Below, piece by piece: positions 35,382-45,206 of a DNA stretch of 64,000 nt. The position numbers and the translations under genes are program-made. The first letter of the stretch is position 1, and each line of letters opens with the position of its first letter. The stretch is from Chitinophaga caseinilytica (lineage in GTDB: Bacteria > Bacteroidota > Bacteroidia > Chitinophagales > Chitinophagaceae). Below the pieces are notes generated by a model. That model was not told where the DNA came from and made no database searches. It saw nothing but the letters and a program-made list of their open reading frames with translations. Location: NCBI RefSeq assembly GCF_038396765.1, contig NZ_CP150096.1:291501-355500 (forward strand), in the 5' to 3' direction.

Positions 35382-36781
35382 CCCAGCCCAATCTCGAAAT
35401 GCCGCGTGGGGATTTCAATATCCTGGAACCCTTTCTTCAGCAGCCAGTCGCGGAACACGGTTTGCACTTCGTATTCGCCGTGCACGAGGAAGAGTTTCTT
35501 TACATCGCGCGGGTTCTGGCAGGCGAGCCACTGGCTCATGTCTTCGTAATCGCCATGCGCGCTCATGGCGCGGATGATGCCTACTTCAGCTTTCACTTCA
35601 TATCTGTCGCCGTAGATGGAAACTTCCTTGGCGCCGCGCATGAGCCGTCCGCCGAGGGATTGTGGTTCGCAATACCCAACGATCAGGATGGTATTTTTCC
35701 ACTGCTCGATGTTGTTGGCGATGTGGTGCTTCACACGACCGGCTTCCGCCATGCCGGATGCGGAAATGATGACGCAAGGCTCCTTGCGGAAGTTGAGCAT
35801 CTTCGATTCCTCAACCGTTTTAATATAGCGGAGACCGGGGAAGCTGAACACGTCTTCGTCCACTTCCAGCATTTTGGCGACTTTTTTATTGAAGCATTCC
35901 GGGTGCATGCGCGTTACCTGCGTGGCTTCGAGCGACAGCGGGCTGTCTACGAAAAGGTCTACGGGCGGGAGTTTCCCGGCCAGTTGCGCGCGGTTGAGGG
36001 CGTAAAGGATTTCCTGCGTACGGCCAACGCTGAACGCGGGAATGATCAGTTTCCCTTTCTTCATGACGCAGGTTTCGTGGATGAAACGCAACAGCTCTTC
36101 GTCTGCCGGCGCGATGTGCGGGTGAAGGGTGCTGCCGTAGGTGGATTCCATGATGATGTAATCCGCCTGCGGGAATTCTTCGGGAGATTTGAGGATGGGA
36201 TCGCCGTAACGGCCGATGTCGCCGCTGAAAGTGATGTGCTCCGTCTTCCCGCCTTCCTGGACCCGCAAATGCACGCAGGCACTGCCGATGATGTGGCCGG
36301 CGTCCGTGAACATCACTTCCACGTCTTCGTCGATCTTGAACCATACGCCGTATTTGACGGGAACGAGCTGGTCAATGGCGCGCTTGGCGTCTTCGAGTTT
36401 GTACAGCGGCTCGATGTAAGGTTTGCCTTCGCGGGCGTTCTTTTTGTTCACGTATTTGATATCGTCTTCCTGGATCTCCGCGGAATCCAGGAGGAGGATC
36501 TCGGTGAGGTCTCTTGTGGCGGGCGTGCAATAAATCTTGCCGCTGTAGCCCATTTTGCTGAGGCGCGGCACGAGGCCGGAGTGGTCGATGTGCGCGTGCG
36601 ACAATACCATAATATCTATTTCTTCGGGGTTGAACCCGAAGTCGAGGTTGAGCGGGGTGGTTTCTCGCCCCATGCCCTGGTACATGCCGCAGTCGAGTAG
36701 AATCTTCAGTCCTTTCTTCAGGGTGATGAGGTGCTTGGACCCCGTCACTGTGCGTGCTGCTCCGTGAAATGCGATTTTCAT
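35378..36781 (-). CDS. MBL-fold beta-CASP metallo-hydrolase (RNA-processing exonuclease-like)
   Basis: This 467-residue cytoplasmic metallo-beta-lactamase-fold enzyme has the metal motif HAHIDH at residues 62-67. Further metal ligands lie in DAGHIIGSACVHL and FSGDIGRYGDP. The beta-CASP domain is present, with PAFSVGRTQEILYALNRAQ, the MAEAGRVKHHI segment and the C-terminal MSAHGDYEDM histidine. Family members process or degrade RNA. This type is widespread in Bacteroidota, but its target is not known. Its ATG overlaps the stop codon of the DUF4442 gene (ATGA), which indicates translational coupling in the operon that also encodes polyphosphate kinase and the HD-PycTM protein. Confidence 0.9.
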   Translation of the reverse strand: MKIAFHGAARTVTGSKHLITLKKGLKILLDCGMYQGMGRETTPLNLDFGFNPEEIDIMVLSHAHIDHSGLVPRLSKMGYSGKIYCTPATRDLTEILLLDSAEIQEDDIKYVNKKNAREGKPYIEPLYKLEDAKRAIDQLVPVKYGVWFKIDEDVEVMFTDAGHIIGSACVHLRVQEGGKTEHITFSGDIGRYGDPILKSPEEFPQADYIIMESTYGSTLHPHIAPADEELLRFIHETCVMKKGKLIIPAFSVGRTQEILYALNRAQLAGKLPPVDLFVDSPLSLEATQVTRMHPECFNKKVAKMLEVDEDVFSFPGLRYIKTVEESKMLNFRKEPCVIISASGMAEAGRVKHHIANNIEQWKNTILIVGYCEPQSLGGRLMRGAKEVSIYGDRYEVKAEVGIIRAMSAHGDYEDMSQWLACQNPRDVKKLFLVHGEYEVQTVFRDWLLKKGFQDIEIPTRHFEIGLG

Positions 36782-37272
36782 GATGATGCTTTTTTAAAAC
36801 TCCACGTAATCCTGAACCGTGCGATCTCCGTTGCGTCTTTGCTTTTGCCCGTCACTTCCACGGTGAGGGCTACGGGCTCGCCGGTTGCTACCGTCTGCGC
36901 GATGGCGTCGCGGATGCTGGCGCCATCGTTACAGGTGAAATATGTTTTCGATTTTGCTTTTTTGAGGAAGATGCCTTCCATGCCCGTCACCAGCATAGAT
37001 ACTTTTGCGGGCGCTGCATATACGTGCCCCATGGCCAGGATGCCGCTGCTCATTTCCGCGGCCATGGCCAGACAGGCGAAATACGTGCTGCGGAAGGGGT
37101 TCTGCGAAAGCCAGCGGTAAGGCACCGATGTAGTGCACGATTCTTCCGACGCCGCGCCCGCCCGCACACCGGAAATCCAGGCGCTGGGGAGCTTGTAAAG
37201 GAGGAACAGGGAAAAACCGAACCGGTTGTTGACCCTGTTGAAGAATGTTGCAGTGCTTCGGGTTATTGCCAT
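36778..37272 (-). CDS. DUF4442 (hotdog-fold, acyl-CoA thioesterase-like) protein
   Basis: This 164-residue protein resembles DUF4442/YiiD-type hotdog proteins: NPFRSTYFACLAMAAEMSSG on the central helix, GHVYAAPAKVSMLVTGMEG and the final ARFRITWSFKK strand. Hotdog proteins of this group usually bind or hydrolyse acyl thioesters, but no clear catalytic residue stands out here. It starts 10 bases after ppk1 if the ATG at 37272 is used. An in-frame ATG at 37305 would overlap ppk1. It overlaps the next gene by 4 bases, so it is an internal member of the operon. Confidence 0.8.
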   Translation of the reverse strand: MAITRSTATFFNRVNNRFGFSLFLLYKLPSAWISGVRAGAASEESCTTSVPYRWLSQNPFRSTYFACLAMAAEMSSGILAMGHVYAAPAKVSMLVTGMEGIFLKKAKSKTYFTCNDGASIRDAIAQTVATGEPVALTVEVTGKSKDATEIARFRITWSFKKASS

Positions 37273-37282
37273 ACCGAGGGTT

Positions 37283-39280
37283 TTACAGTTGCCGGACGTA
37301 TGCATATGTATCCCGCTGGGCGTTCACTTCGGCGGCTCCCGCTTCGCGGGGCACCGGCAGGTTGCGGGCGTCGGCCCCCAATATTACGGCATTTGTGTTA
37401 TCCGTCAGCTGCAAATGGATAATATCTTTCAGCTGCCGGCGGTACACGGGGTCGTATATAGGGAAGCACACTTCGATGCGGCGGTGCAGGTTGCGGTTCA
37501 TCCAGTCGGCCGATCCCAGGTATACCTGTTCTTCGCCGCCGTTATGGAAAATAAAGACCCGCGCATGTTCCAGGAACCTGTCCACGATCCTGCGCACCCG
37601 GATGCCTTCGCGGGGCACCAGGCAACAGATGCTCCTGACGATCAGATCGATCTCCACACCCGCGTCTGCCGCGGCATACAGCTCGGCGATCATGCTTTTT
37701 TCCTGCAGGTTGTTCAGCTTGATCGTGATGCGCGCGGGCTTCCCGGCCCTTGCCGCTTCCGCCTCAGCACGGATCAGGGAGGTAAACTGGTCTACCAGGT
37801 TGAACTGCGCCACCAGCAAATGTTCGAAATGCATGAAATTGAACTTCCCCGGCGCAATACCGGTCTGCATGTAGATGAACAGCAGCTCCAGTTCCTGCGT
37901 GATGCCCTGGTGGCGGGTAAACAGGATATGGTCGGCGTAAAAACGCGCCGTGCTTTCGTTGAAGTTGCCCGTGGCCAAAAGCGCCGTATGGTCCCAAGAA
38001 AAACCGCGCTTGCGCTTCACGAGGGCTACTTTCGCATGGACTTTCAGCCCGGGGATACTATATAATATCCTGACGCCCGCGGCTTTCATCCGCTTGGCCC
38101 ACCGGAGGTTGTTGGCCTCGTCGAACCGGGCTTTCAGTTCCACCATCACCGTTACCTTCTTCCCGTTCTTCGCCGCGCTCATGAGCGCATGCACGATGCG
38201 GGAAGTAGACGCCACGCGGTACAGCGTTACGTAAATCTCGCGCACATCGGGGTCGGTGGCGGCTTCGTTGAAATATCTTAAAATGTAGTCGTACGATTGA
38301 TAGGGGACATGCAGCATTTTATCGCCCGCCTGTATCTGGTCGAGCAGGGGCTTGTCCAGATCGATGGCGTGGCAATGTGCGGGAGGCATTTTCGGATATT
38401 CGAGGGATGGAGCGGCCGGCAACGGCAGATCGGAAAGGTCGCGGAGATTATGGTATCGCCCGCCGGGCACCATTTCCAGTGCCGCGATCCGGAAATATTC
38501 GCCCAGCTGGTCGCGCAGGGCATCCGGCATGGCGGCGTCGAAGAGGAATCTCGTGGGAACGCCCATCTGGCGCTGCACGAGCATGTCTTCCACTTTCTGG
38601 AGGAGATGGCCGCTGAATTCGTCCACGTCGATCTCCGCATCCCGCGTCACCTTAATGCTGTACGCTGCTGTAATGCCCACATGCGGGAACAGGAACCCCA
38701 GATGCTGGCGGATCACGTCATCCATAAATATCACATCGTTGCCAGACAGCCGTAAAAAACGCGGCAGATGGTCGGACGGGATGTTGACGACGCCCGTGCC
38801 GCCGTCTTCCAGGCAAACCACGAGGTACAGGGCGTTATTCTCAAGGAACAGTTCCATCGGCTGGCCGAACTGGATGCGCACGGGCTGAAGATAGGCCAGC
38901 ACCGTGTTGTAGAAGTAATCGCGGATAGAAGGGAGGTGCTCCGGCGCGGGGGATTCCCCGTAATACACCCGGATCCCTTTCTCCCGCAATTCCGGCAATA
39001 CCGACTGCGTGAAAATCTTCCCGTATTCGTTCAACTGGCGCGCAATTTCCTGCTGCGCGGCGGCGAGCGCCCCTTTCTCCCCTTCGCGCAAATGGTGCAG
39101 CGCCAGGAGCGCCGGCATGCGGACGCGGAAAAACTCGTCGAGGTTCGAAGAGAAAATAGACAGGAATTTAACCCGTTCGTACAAGGGCACCGACGCCTCC
39201 CCAGCCATGGAAAGCACGCGGTAATTGAAATACAGCCAGCTCAGGTCGCGGTCGTTCAAGGGTATCGTTTGCTGCTCCAA
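37283..39280 (-). CDS. ppk1: Polyphosphate kinase 1
   Basis: This 665-residue enzyme reversibly polymerises the terminal phosphate of ATP into inorganic polyphosphate. The family domains are all present: an N-terminal helical domain (DRDLSWLYFNYRVL and SSNLDEFFRVRMPAL), a middle domain and two phospholipase-D-like C-terminal domains. The autophosphorylated histidine is H415 in KVHAKVALVKR, and the second catalytic His lies in NLHRRIEVCFPI. Length and order are normal. It begins 3 bases after the stop codon of the HD-PycTM gene, so the two are almost certainly cotranscribed and translationally coupled. Confidence 0.95.
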   Translation of the reverse strand: MEQQTIPLNDRDLSWLYFNYRVLSMAGEASVPLYERVKFLSIFSSNLDEFFRVRMPALLALHHLREGEKGALAAAQQEIARQLNEYGKIFTQSVLPELREKGIRVYYGESPAPEHLPSIRDYFYNTVLAYLQPVRIQFGQPMELFLENNALYLVVCLEDGGTGVVNIPSDHLPRFLRLSGNDVIFMDDVIRQHLGFLFPHVGITAAYSIKVTRDAEIDVDEFSGHLLQKVEDMLVQRQMGVPTRFLFDAAMPDALRDQLGEYFRIAALEMVPGGRYHNLRDLSDLPLPAAPSLEYPKMPPAHCHAIDLDKPLLDQIQAGDKMLHVPYQSYDYILRYFNEAATDPDVREIYVTLYRVASTSRIVHALMSAAKNGKKVTVMVELKARFDEANNLRWAKRMKAAGVRILYSIPGLKVHAKVALVKRKRGFSWDHTALLATGNFNESTARFYADHILFTRHQGITQELELLFIYMQTGIAPGKFNFMHFEHLLVAQFNLVDQFTSLIRAEAEAARAGKPARITIKLNNLQEKSMIAELYAAADAGVEIDLIVRSICCLVPREGIRVRRIVDRFLEHARVFIFHNGGEEQVYLGSADWMNRNLHRRIEVCFPIYDPVYRRQLKDIIHLQLTDNTNAVILGADARNLPVPREAGAAEVNAQRDTYAYVRQL

Positions 39281-39283
39281 TGC

Positions 39284-40510
39284 TTAACCTTTTACCGGGA
39301 AAAATATAGCCGCCACCGTGAATGCGATCACGGAAGCCACGAGCCCGAACATGAAAGTATTGTACGCCAGGCGCAGCAGGCGGTATTTCCGGCCCAGCAC
39401 CACGCCCAGGTTGTAGATATCGTGGATCATGTTGCTGTAGAGATAATCGGTATTCTTGATGATGGTATCCATGCCAGCTTCGTACTCCTGGTACGACATC
39501 TGGTGGAAATTCCCGAAAAACAGGAGGTTCGATTTCTTGTTTTTGATATCTTCTTCCGTGAAGCGACCACTCGTGACATTAGGCCGCGTGGCCAGCACCG
39601 CGAACACGATCGTGGTGACGCAGGTGGAGAGGAAAAGGACGGCGGGGAAGATGAAATTGGGATAATCTTCCAGTTTGCGCAGGAGCACAGACAACAATAC
39701 GGAAATGATGATGGAGTTTACCGAGATCATGATGTTGGCCTTGGAATCGGCCATGGAGCTCAGGCGGATGTGATTGGTGCCCGTGGTCCGGAACATCGTT
39801 TCCACGCCGGGTTTCTTCTTTTCGTCCTTATCCTTGTCTTTATCTTTATCTTTTTCCGCTTTCTTCTTATCCGGTGCGATGCCGATGCTTTCTTCCATCG
39901 CTTCCCGTTGTTTTTCTTCCAGCTTTATTTTCAGCTTTTCGATATTATCTTCTTTCTGCGGATTGAGGAGCGTTCTGGCGTATGCGGTGTGATACTGGTG
40001 GGATTCGAGAAACTGGATGCTGGTGCGCGTCCATTCGGCGCTGCTGATTTTTTTACCGGCGGAAAGTTCGGCTTCGGTGCGCAGGAGTTTGTTCCTTTTG
40101 GAGAATTCCTTGCTGCCGAGATGGAAAAGGTCGGCATCGCACACGATCTGCTCCAGGAGGTTTTTCGGCTGCTGGGGGATTTTGGTGGCGAGCACGCAAT
40201 CTGCCGCCGCGCGGCCCGTGGCTTCGGGGAGGCCCTGTTCCTTCGCGAAAGCGATCACTGCATCAGCTCCGGCCGATTCGTGGGCAGCGCGCTCCCCTTC
40301 CAGGTAGCCCATGTCATGGAACCAGGCCGCCAGCATTACGATGAGGTGGTCGGTATCCGAAAGCCGGTAATAGGCCGCTATCTGGTCGGCCGCCTGCACT
40401 ACCTGGCTGGTATGCATGAGGTTATGGTATACCAGCACCGGGTCCGGGTGCGATTCGTACTGCCGGGACACATAGGCTTGCGCGGCTGCTATCACTGAAC
40501 TAATTTCCAT
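39284..40510 (-). CDS. HD-domain protein fused to a Pycsar-effector-like transmembrane domain
   Basis: This 408-residue membrane protein has two parts. Residues 1-185 are an HD phosphohydrolase domain with candidate metal ligands H29/H33, H65-D66 in WFHDMGY and D125/D127 in VCDADLFH. A highly charged linker (residues 215-233, alternating K and D) leads to residues 240-408, which match the PycTM/DUF5706 domain (TNHIRLSSMADSKANIMIS) with helices near 262-278, 286-305 and 383-404. PycTM domains were described as membrane-disrupting effectors of Pycsar anti-phage systems. No cyclase is nearby here. Instead the gene heads an operon with ppk1. A role in sensing or hydrolysing a nucleotide is inferred. 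Confidence 0.85.
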   Translation of the reverse strand: MEISSVIAAAQAYVSRQYESHPDPVLVYHNLMHTSQVVQAADQIAAYYRLSDTDHLIVMLAAWFHDMGYLEGERAAHESAGADAVIAFAKEQGLPEATGRAAADCVLATKIPQQPKNLLEQIVCDADLFHLGSKEFSKRNKLLRTEAELSAGKKISSAEWTRTSIQFLESHQYHTAYARTLLNPQKEDNIEKLKIKLEEKQREAMEESIGIAPDKKKAEKDKDKDKDKDEKKKPGVETMFRTTGTNHIRLSSMADSKANIMISVNSIIISVLLSVLLRKLEDYPNFIFPAVLFLSTCVTTIVFAVLATRPNVTSGRFTEEDIKNKKSNLLFFGNFHQMSYQEYEAGMDTIIKNTDYLYSNMIHDIYNLGVVLGRKYRLLRLAYNTFMFGLVASVIAFTVAAIFFPVKG

Positions 40511-40581
40511 CTGGTGGTGTATTTACTATATTCCAAATTACGGCATTTTTTGCGTTAATTTTATCCTATAAAGAATGGCTT

Positions 40582-41436
40582 ATGAAGATGTTAACTTGCC
40601 TGTTGCCGGTTATTTTGTTACTGTCCTGCCAATCGGCCGGCCAGAACGATGCCCGTAAACAGACTTCCCCCGAAGGCTACCGGCTCGAACAGTTCGAACG
40701 ATTCAGGGTGCGCGAATCGCTCCAGGAGATCTCCGGTCTCGTGTTCCACCGCGATGAAGCACATTTCATCGCCAATAACGACGAACAGGGCAAACTCTTC
40801 CAGGTAGACCTCCGCGCCACCGCCCCCTACCCTTCCTGGAAGTTCGGCAAAAGCGGCGATTACGAAGAAACCGTGTTCACGGGGAAAGACTGGTTCGTCC
40901 TCAAAAGCAATGGCAGCATGAACCGGGTAGACGGCATGTTCTCCGACTCCGTTTCCTCCACCATCGCGCATTTCCCCCACAACTGGAAACGTGAGTTCGA
41001 AGCGGCGTATTACGACCGTGGTACCGACCGGATCGTCGCCATCTGCAAAAACTGCGAAGCCGATAAAGGTCAACGGCAAACGAGCGCCTTCAGCTTCCGG
41101 CCCGATTCCATGACCTGGAGCCCCGAGCCCGTGTTCCGCGTTGCGTACGACAGTATCCACGGCCTGAAGGAAGGCCCCGCCAAACACTTCCGCCCCTCCG
41201 GCGCCGCTGTGCATCCTATAGAAAACAGGGTATATATCGTGGCTTCCGTCAACGAATTGCTCGTAATTACCGACCTTCAGGGCAACGTCCTCGAAACACA
41301 CCGCCTCCCGCGGAAACATTTCTCCCAGCCCGAAGGCATCACCTTCGCGCCGAACGGCGATATGTACATCTCCAACGAAGGCGACGAAGACCATACGGCC
41401 GATATTCTCAAATTCAAATACCATCCGAAAAATTGA
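40582..41436 (+). CDS. SdiA-regulated-type beta-propeller lipoprotein
   Basis: This 284-residue lipoprotein has a signal peptide ending in LPVILLLSC (Cys at about residue 16). The mature part is a propeller of the SdiA-regulated (YjiK-like) family, with LQEISGLVFHRDEAHFIANN, HFRPSGAAVHPIENRVYIVAS and the final FSQPEGITFAPNGDMYISNE. That last element carries a conserved Glu near a predicted calcium site. The molecular function of the family is unknown. The gene overlaps the next one (TTGA shared by the TGA stop and a TTG start), so it is translationally coupled to the phosphoesterase/Omp85 gene. It is divergent from the HD-PycTM operon. Confidence 0.85.
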   Translation: MKMLTCLLPVILLLSCQSAGQNDARKQTSPEGYRLEQFERFRVRESLQEISGLVFHRDEAHFIANNDEQGKLFQVDLRATAPYPSWKFGKSGDYEETVFTGKDWFVLKSNGSMNRVDGMFSDSVSSTIAHFPHNWKREFEAAYYDRGTDRIVAICKNCEADKGQRQTSAFSFRPDSMTWSPEPVFRVAYDSIHGLKEGPAKHFRPSGAAVHPIENRVYIVASVNELLVITDLQGNVLETHRLPRKHFSQPEGITFAPNGDMYISNEGDEDHTADILKFKYHPKN

Positions 41437-44400
41437 AATACCTCGCACTCCTATTCCTCGCCTGCTTCTCCTTACGCGCCACAGCGCAGGAAGACAGCAT
41501 CCAGCAACGGATCATCCTCATCGGCGACGCCGGCGAAATGCGCAACGGCATCAACCCCGTCGTGGATGCGGTCAGGCGCAACTTCAAGCTCAACGAGGGC
41601 CGGCACACCGTGCTCTTCCTGGGAGATAACGTATATCCGCTCGGGTTACCAAGCCCCTGGCGAAGAATTTCCCCGAAGCCCGCGCCATCCTCGATTACCA
41701 GGTGAATCTGGTGCGGGGCACCGAAGCGAAAGGGATCTTCGTCCCCGGGAACCACGACTGGTCCAAACACCGGCCCGACGGATGGCGCCAGATCCGCAAC
41801 CAGCAGCAATACATCGATTCGCTGAATCTGCCCAACGTCGATTTCCTCCCGAAAGACGGATGCCCCGGCCCGCTGGCCGTTCCGTTGGGAGACGACGTCA
41901 TGCTCATCGTCATGGACAGCGAATGGTGGCTTTACCCCGGCGCCAAACCCGGCCTGGAATCTTCCTGCGATCAGAAAACGGAAGACGAAGTGCTGGCGGA
42001 AATCAAAGACATCGCCGCCGCCAATCCCGGTAAACTGCTCGTTTTCGCTGCACACCACCCGCTGCGCAGCCACGGCATCCATGGCGGATATTATACCATC
42101 AAGCAGCATATTTTCCCGTTGACGGACGCCAAACCATATCTCTACGTGCCCATGCCCGTCATAGGCAGCGTTTATCCGCTGGTGCGGGGCGTGTTCGGCA
42201 CGCGCGAAGACCTGCCGCACCCCTTATATAAAAGATTGATCCGCGGGATCGAAGGCGCCATTCCGGCCGATGCGCCCACCGTATTCGTGGCAGGCCATGA
42301 ACATACGTTACAGCTCATCAACGAAGGCCACCGGTATTTTCTCGTGAGCGGCGCCGGCGCAAAAGACAGCCGCGTGAAACAGGGGCCCGGTTCCCTGTTT
42401 GCCAGTAAATTCTACGGTTACAGCGTGATCACGGTGATGAAGAACGGAAAGGTGAAAGTGGATTTTTATAATGAAAACGATGCCACGCCCATCTTCTCCC
42501 ACTCCCTTTTCGACCTGAACGAATATCGCCGCAAACTGGCGCAGGAAGCCGCGAAGCCCACACCGTCGTCGGTAACGATGGCCGCCGATCCGCGGTATGA
42601 AAAGGTGAACGGTTTCCACCGTTTCATGCTCGGCGAAAACTACCGCAAAGTCTGGAACACGCCGCTGAACTTCCCCGTGATCGACATCGATACCGTCAAA
42701 GGCGGGCTCAAAGTGACCAAGCGCGGCGGCGGCATGCAGACGCGCTCCCTCCGGCTGGAAGACAGTTCGGGCAGAGAATGGGTATTGCGGTCGCTGGTGA
42801 AAAACCCCACGTCAGCCGTTCCCGAACCGCTGCGGGAGACCTTCGCGCGGGAGATCGTCCAGGATCAGATTTCAGCATCCAATCCGTACGCGCCGCTCGT
42901 AGTGTCGTCGCTCGCCGAAAAAGCCGGCGTTCCCCATACCAACCCTGCTTTCGTGTATTTGCCGGACGATACGGCGCTTGGCATCTTCCGCCAGGATTTC
43001 GCCAACGGCGTTTATCTTTTCGAAGAACGCGAGCCCGTTACGGCCAGTAAAACCTACAACACGCTGAAAGTGCTCGAGAAACTGCTCGAAGACAATGATA
43101 ATTCGGTGGACCAGACAGCTGTGCTCCAGGCGCGCCTGCTCGATTTTTTCATCGGCGACTGGGACCGGCACGACGATCAGTGGCGCTGGTGGGCGGAAAC
43201 CAAAAAGAAGCGGAAAATCTTCAACCCCATCCCCCGCGACCGCGACCAGGCGTTTTTCGTCAACGAAGGCCTGATCCCGCGGATGGCGAGCCGCGCCTGG
43301 CTCATGCCCAATATCCAGGGCTTCCGGAAAAACATTCCCAACATCAACGGCCTCAATTTCAACCCGCGCTACTTCGATCGCAACTTCCTCACAAACCTGT
43401 CGGAAGAACAATGGTCGAAGCAATCGGTGGAATTCTCGAAACTGATGACCGATGATGTGATCGAAACAGCCATTCGGCAACTTCCCGATTCCATCCGCCA
43501 ACTGACCGGGCCCATGATGCTGGAAAGGCTGAAGGCAAGACGGGAAATCCTCCAGCAGGAAGCCCTCAAATATTACCGCTTCCTCGCAAAAGGCGTTGAT
43601 GTAACCGGTTCGCAGAAAAACGAACAGTTCACCATCGATCGCCTGGAAGACGGGAAAGTCCGCGTGACATCGCGGAAGATCAGCAAGTCGGGCGATATCG
43701 AGCAAAAGCTTTTCGACCGCACCTTCGATCCCAGGCATACCCGCGAAGTGGCGATTTACGGCCTGGGCGGCGAAGACCGGTTCATCCTTACCGGCGACGG
43801 CAATCCCCGCATCCGTGTGCGTTTGATCGGCGGGCCGGAAAAGGATACGTATATCGACAGCGTGCCCCGCGGCGGCGGCAAAAAAGCATTGATTTACGAT
43901 CTCAGGCAGAAAGGAGACTCCTTCGCCGTGGGCGCCCGTACCGGCATGCGCCTTTCCTCCCACCCAGACGTGATCCGCTACAACCGGATGGCCTTTAAAT
44001 ACAACAAACTCATGCCGCTCGTTACCGGCGGTTTCAACCTCGACGACGGGCTGCTCCTCGGTCTGGGCATGGAATATACCGGCCAGGGATTCCGGAAAGA
44101 TTCCTTCGCCGTCCGCCACCGGCTCACCGGCATGCACGCCCTGGCCACGGAGGCCTGGCAATTCCGGTACGAAGGCCAGTTCAACGACGTCGTCGGCAAA
44201 TCCGACCTGCTGCTGCATGGCCTGGCGAGGGCGCCGCACAATACCGTGAACTTTTTCGGGTTCGGCAACGAAACGGAATACGACAAAAGTAAATCCGACC
44301 CGGCGATCCGGTATTACAGGAGCCGGTTCGATTTCTATTCTGCCGAAGTGATGCTGCGCACCAGGCTCGCGCAAAACATCACCTTCGCGGTGGGGCCTTC

Positions 44401-45058
44401 CATTACCGCGGCTACGCTGGAACCGGAGAACAATTACGGCCGCTTCCTCGACGATTTCGACAAAGCCGATTCCGCGCGGCTTTTCGCCAATAAAAGCTAC
44501 GCCGGCCTGCGCGGCACATTCAGCATAGACACGCGCGACAATAAGCTCGTAGCCACCCGCGGCCTGCTCTGGAACACGAGCGTGCTCGGCAGCAAGGGCC
44601 TTACCGGCGCCAGCAACAACATGCTGCAGGTGCGGTCGGACATGAGCATTTACGCCAGCCTCGGCCTGCCGCCCAACGTGGTGCTGGTAACGCGGCTCGG
44701 CGGCGGTTATACCTGGGGCAACCCGGAATTCTTCCAGGCGCTTTCGCTGGGGGGAACGGCGAACCTCCGCGGCTTCCGCAACAACCGCTTCTCCGGCCAC
44801 GGGATGTTCTACAATAACATGGAGCTGCGCATCAAACTGTTCGACTTCACGTCCTACATCCTTCCCGGATCGGTGGGCATGATCGCGTTCAACGATGTGG
44901 GCCGCGTCTGGCTGCGGGGCGAAGACTCCGGCCAATGGCACAACGGCTTCGGCGGCGGGCTTTACTTTTCCCCGGTTAACCTGGTGGTGGTAACGGCCGT
45001 GCTGGGCCATTCGTCTGAAGGCACGTTGCCTTACGTGACGTTCGGGTTTAAATTCTGA
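41433..45058 (+). pseudogene. Metallophosphoesterase / kinase-like / Omp85 barrel fusion, interrupted by one frameshift
   Basis: Repaired, this is a protein of about 1208 residues. A signal peptide (LALLFLACFSLRATAQ) precedes a calcineurin-like phosphoesterase with LIGDAGE, FLGDNVYP, PGNHDW and VAGHEHTLQ. A middle region (about residues 390-720) has motifs reminiscent of HipA/FAM20/CotH-type kinases (GDWDRHDDQW and IPRDRDQAF). The C-terminal 400 residues are a BamA/TamA-like surface-antigen barrel (GGTANLRGFRNNRFSGHGMF). The frame breaks between 41641 and 41653: one stretch ends after GDNVYPLGLP, and LAKNFPEARAILDY resumes one base out of phase. The start is a TTG overlapping the previous stop codon. 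The break may be an assembly error. Confidence 0.8.
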
Positions 45059-45081
45059 TCGTTTTTATCCGATATGGGAAG

Positions 45082-45115
45082 AAGGCGCCTCAGCAACGGG
45101 GCGCCTTTCTTCATG
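45082..45115 (+). terminator. Terminator after the phosphoesterase/Omp85 gene
   Basis: AAGGCGCC at 45082-45089 pairs with GGCGCCTT at 45100-45107, followed by TTTCTTC. It lies 24 bases beyond the stop codon. Confidence 0.75.
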
Positions 45116-45206
45116 CCAGATCCGAATTTATCATGCCAATGATTCCGTCATACAAATGTTCAATATTCGTTATATTACTAACCGTTTAAACCCAATCCCA
45201 ATTTGT

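Noticed and set aside
39284..40510. Classical Pycsar defence system
   Set aside because: Only the effector-type membrane domain is present. No uridylate or cytidylate cyclase gene is nearby, so a Pycsar call is not supported.
42872..45010. Minus-strand frame of 712 codons opposite the Omp85 barrel
   Set aside because: The plus strand encodes clear phosphoesterase and Omp85 motifs. The antisense frame has a skewed composition and no family features.
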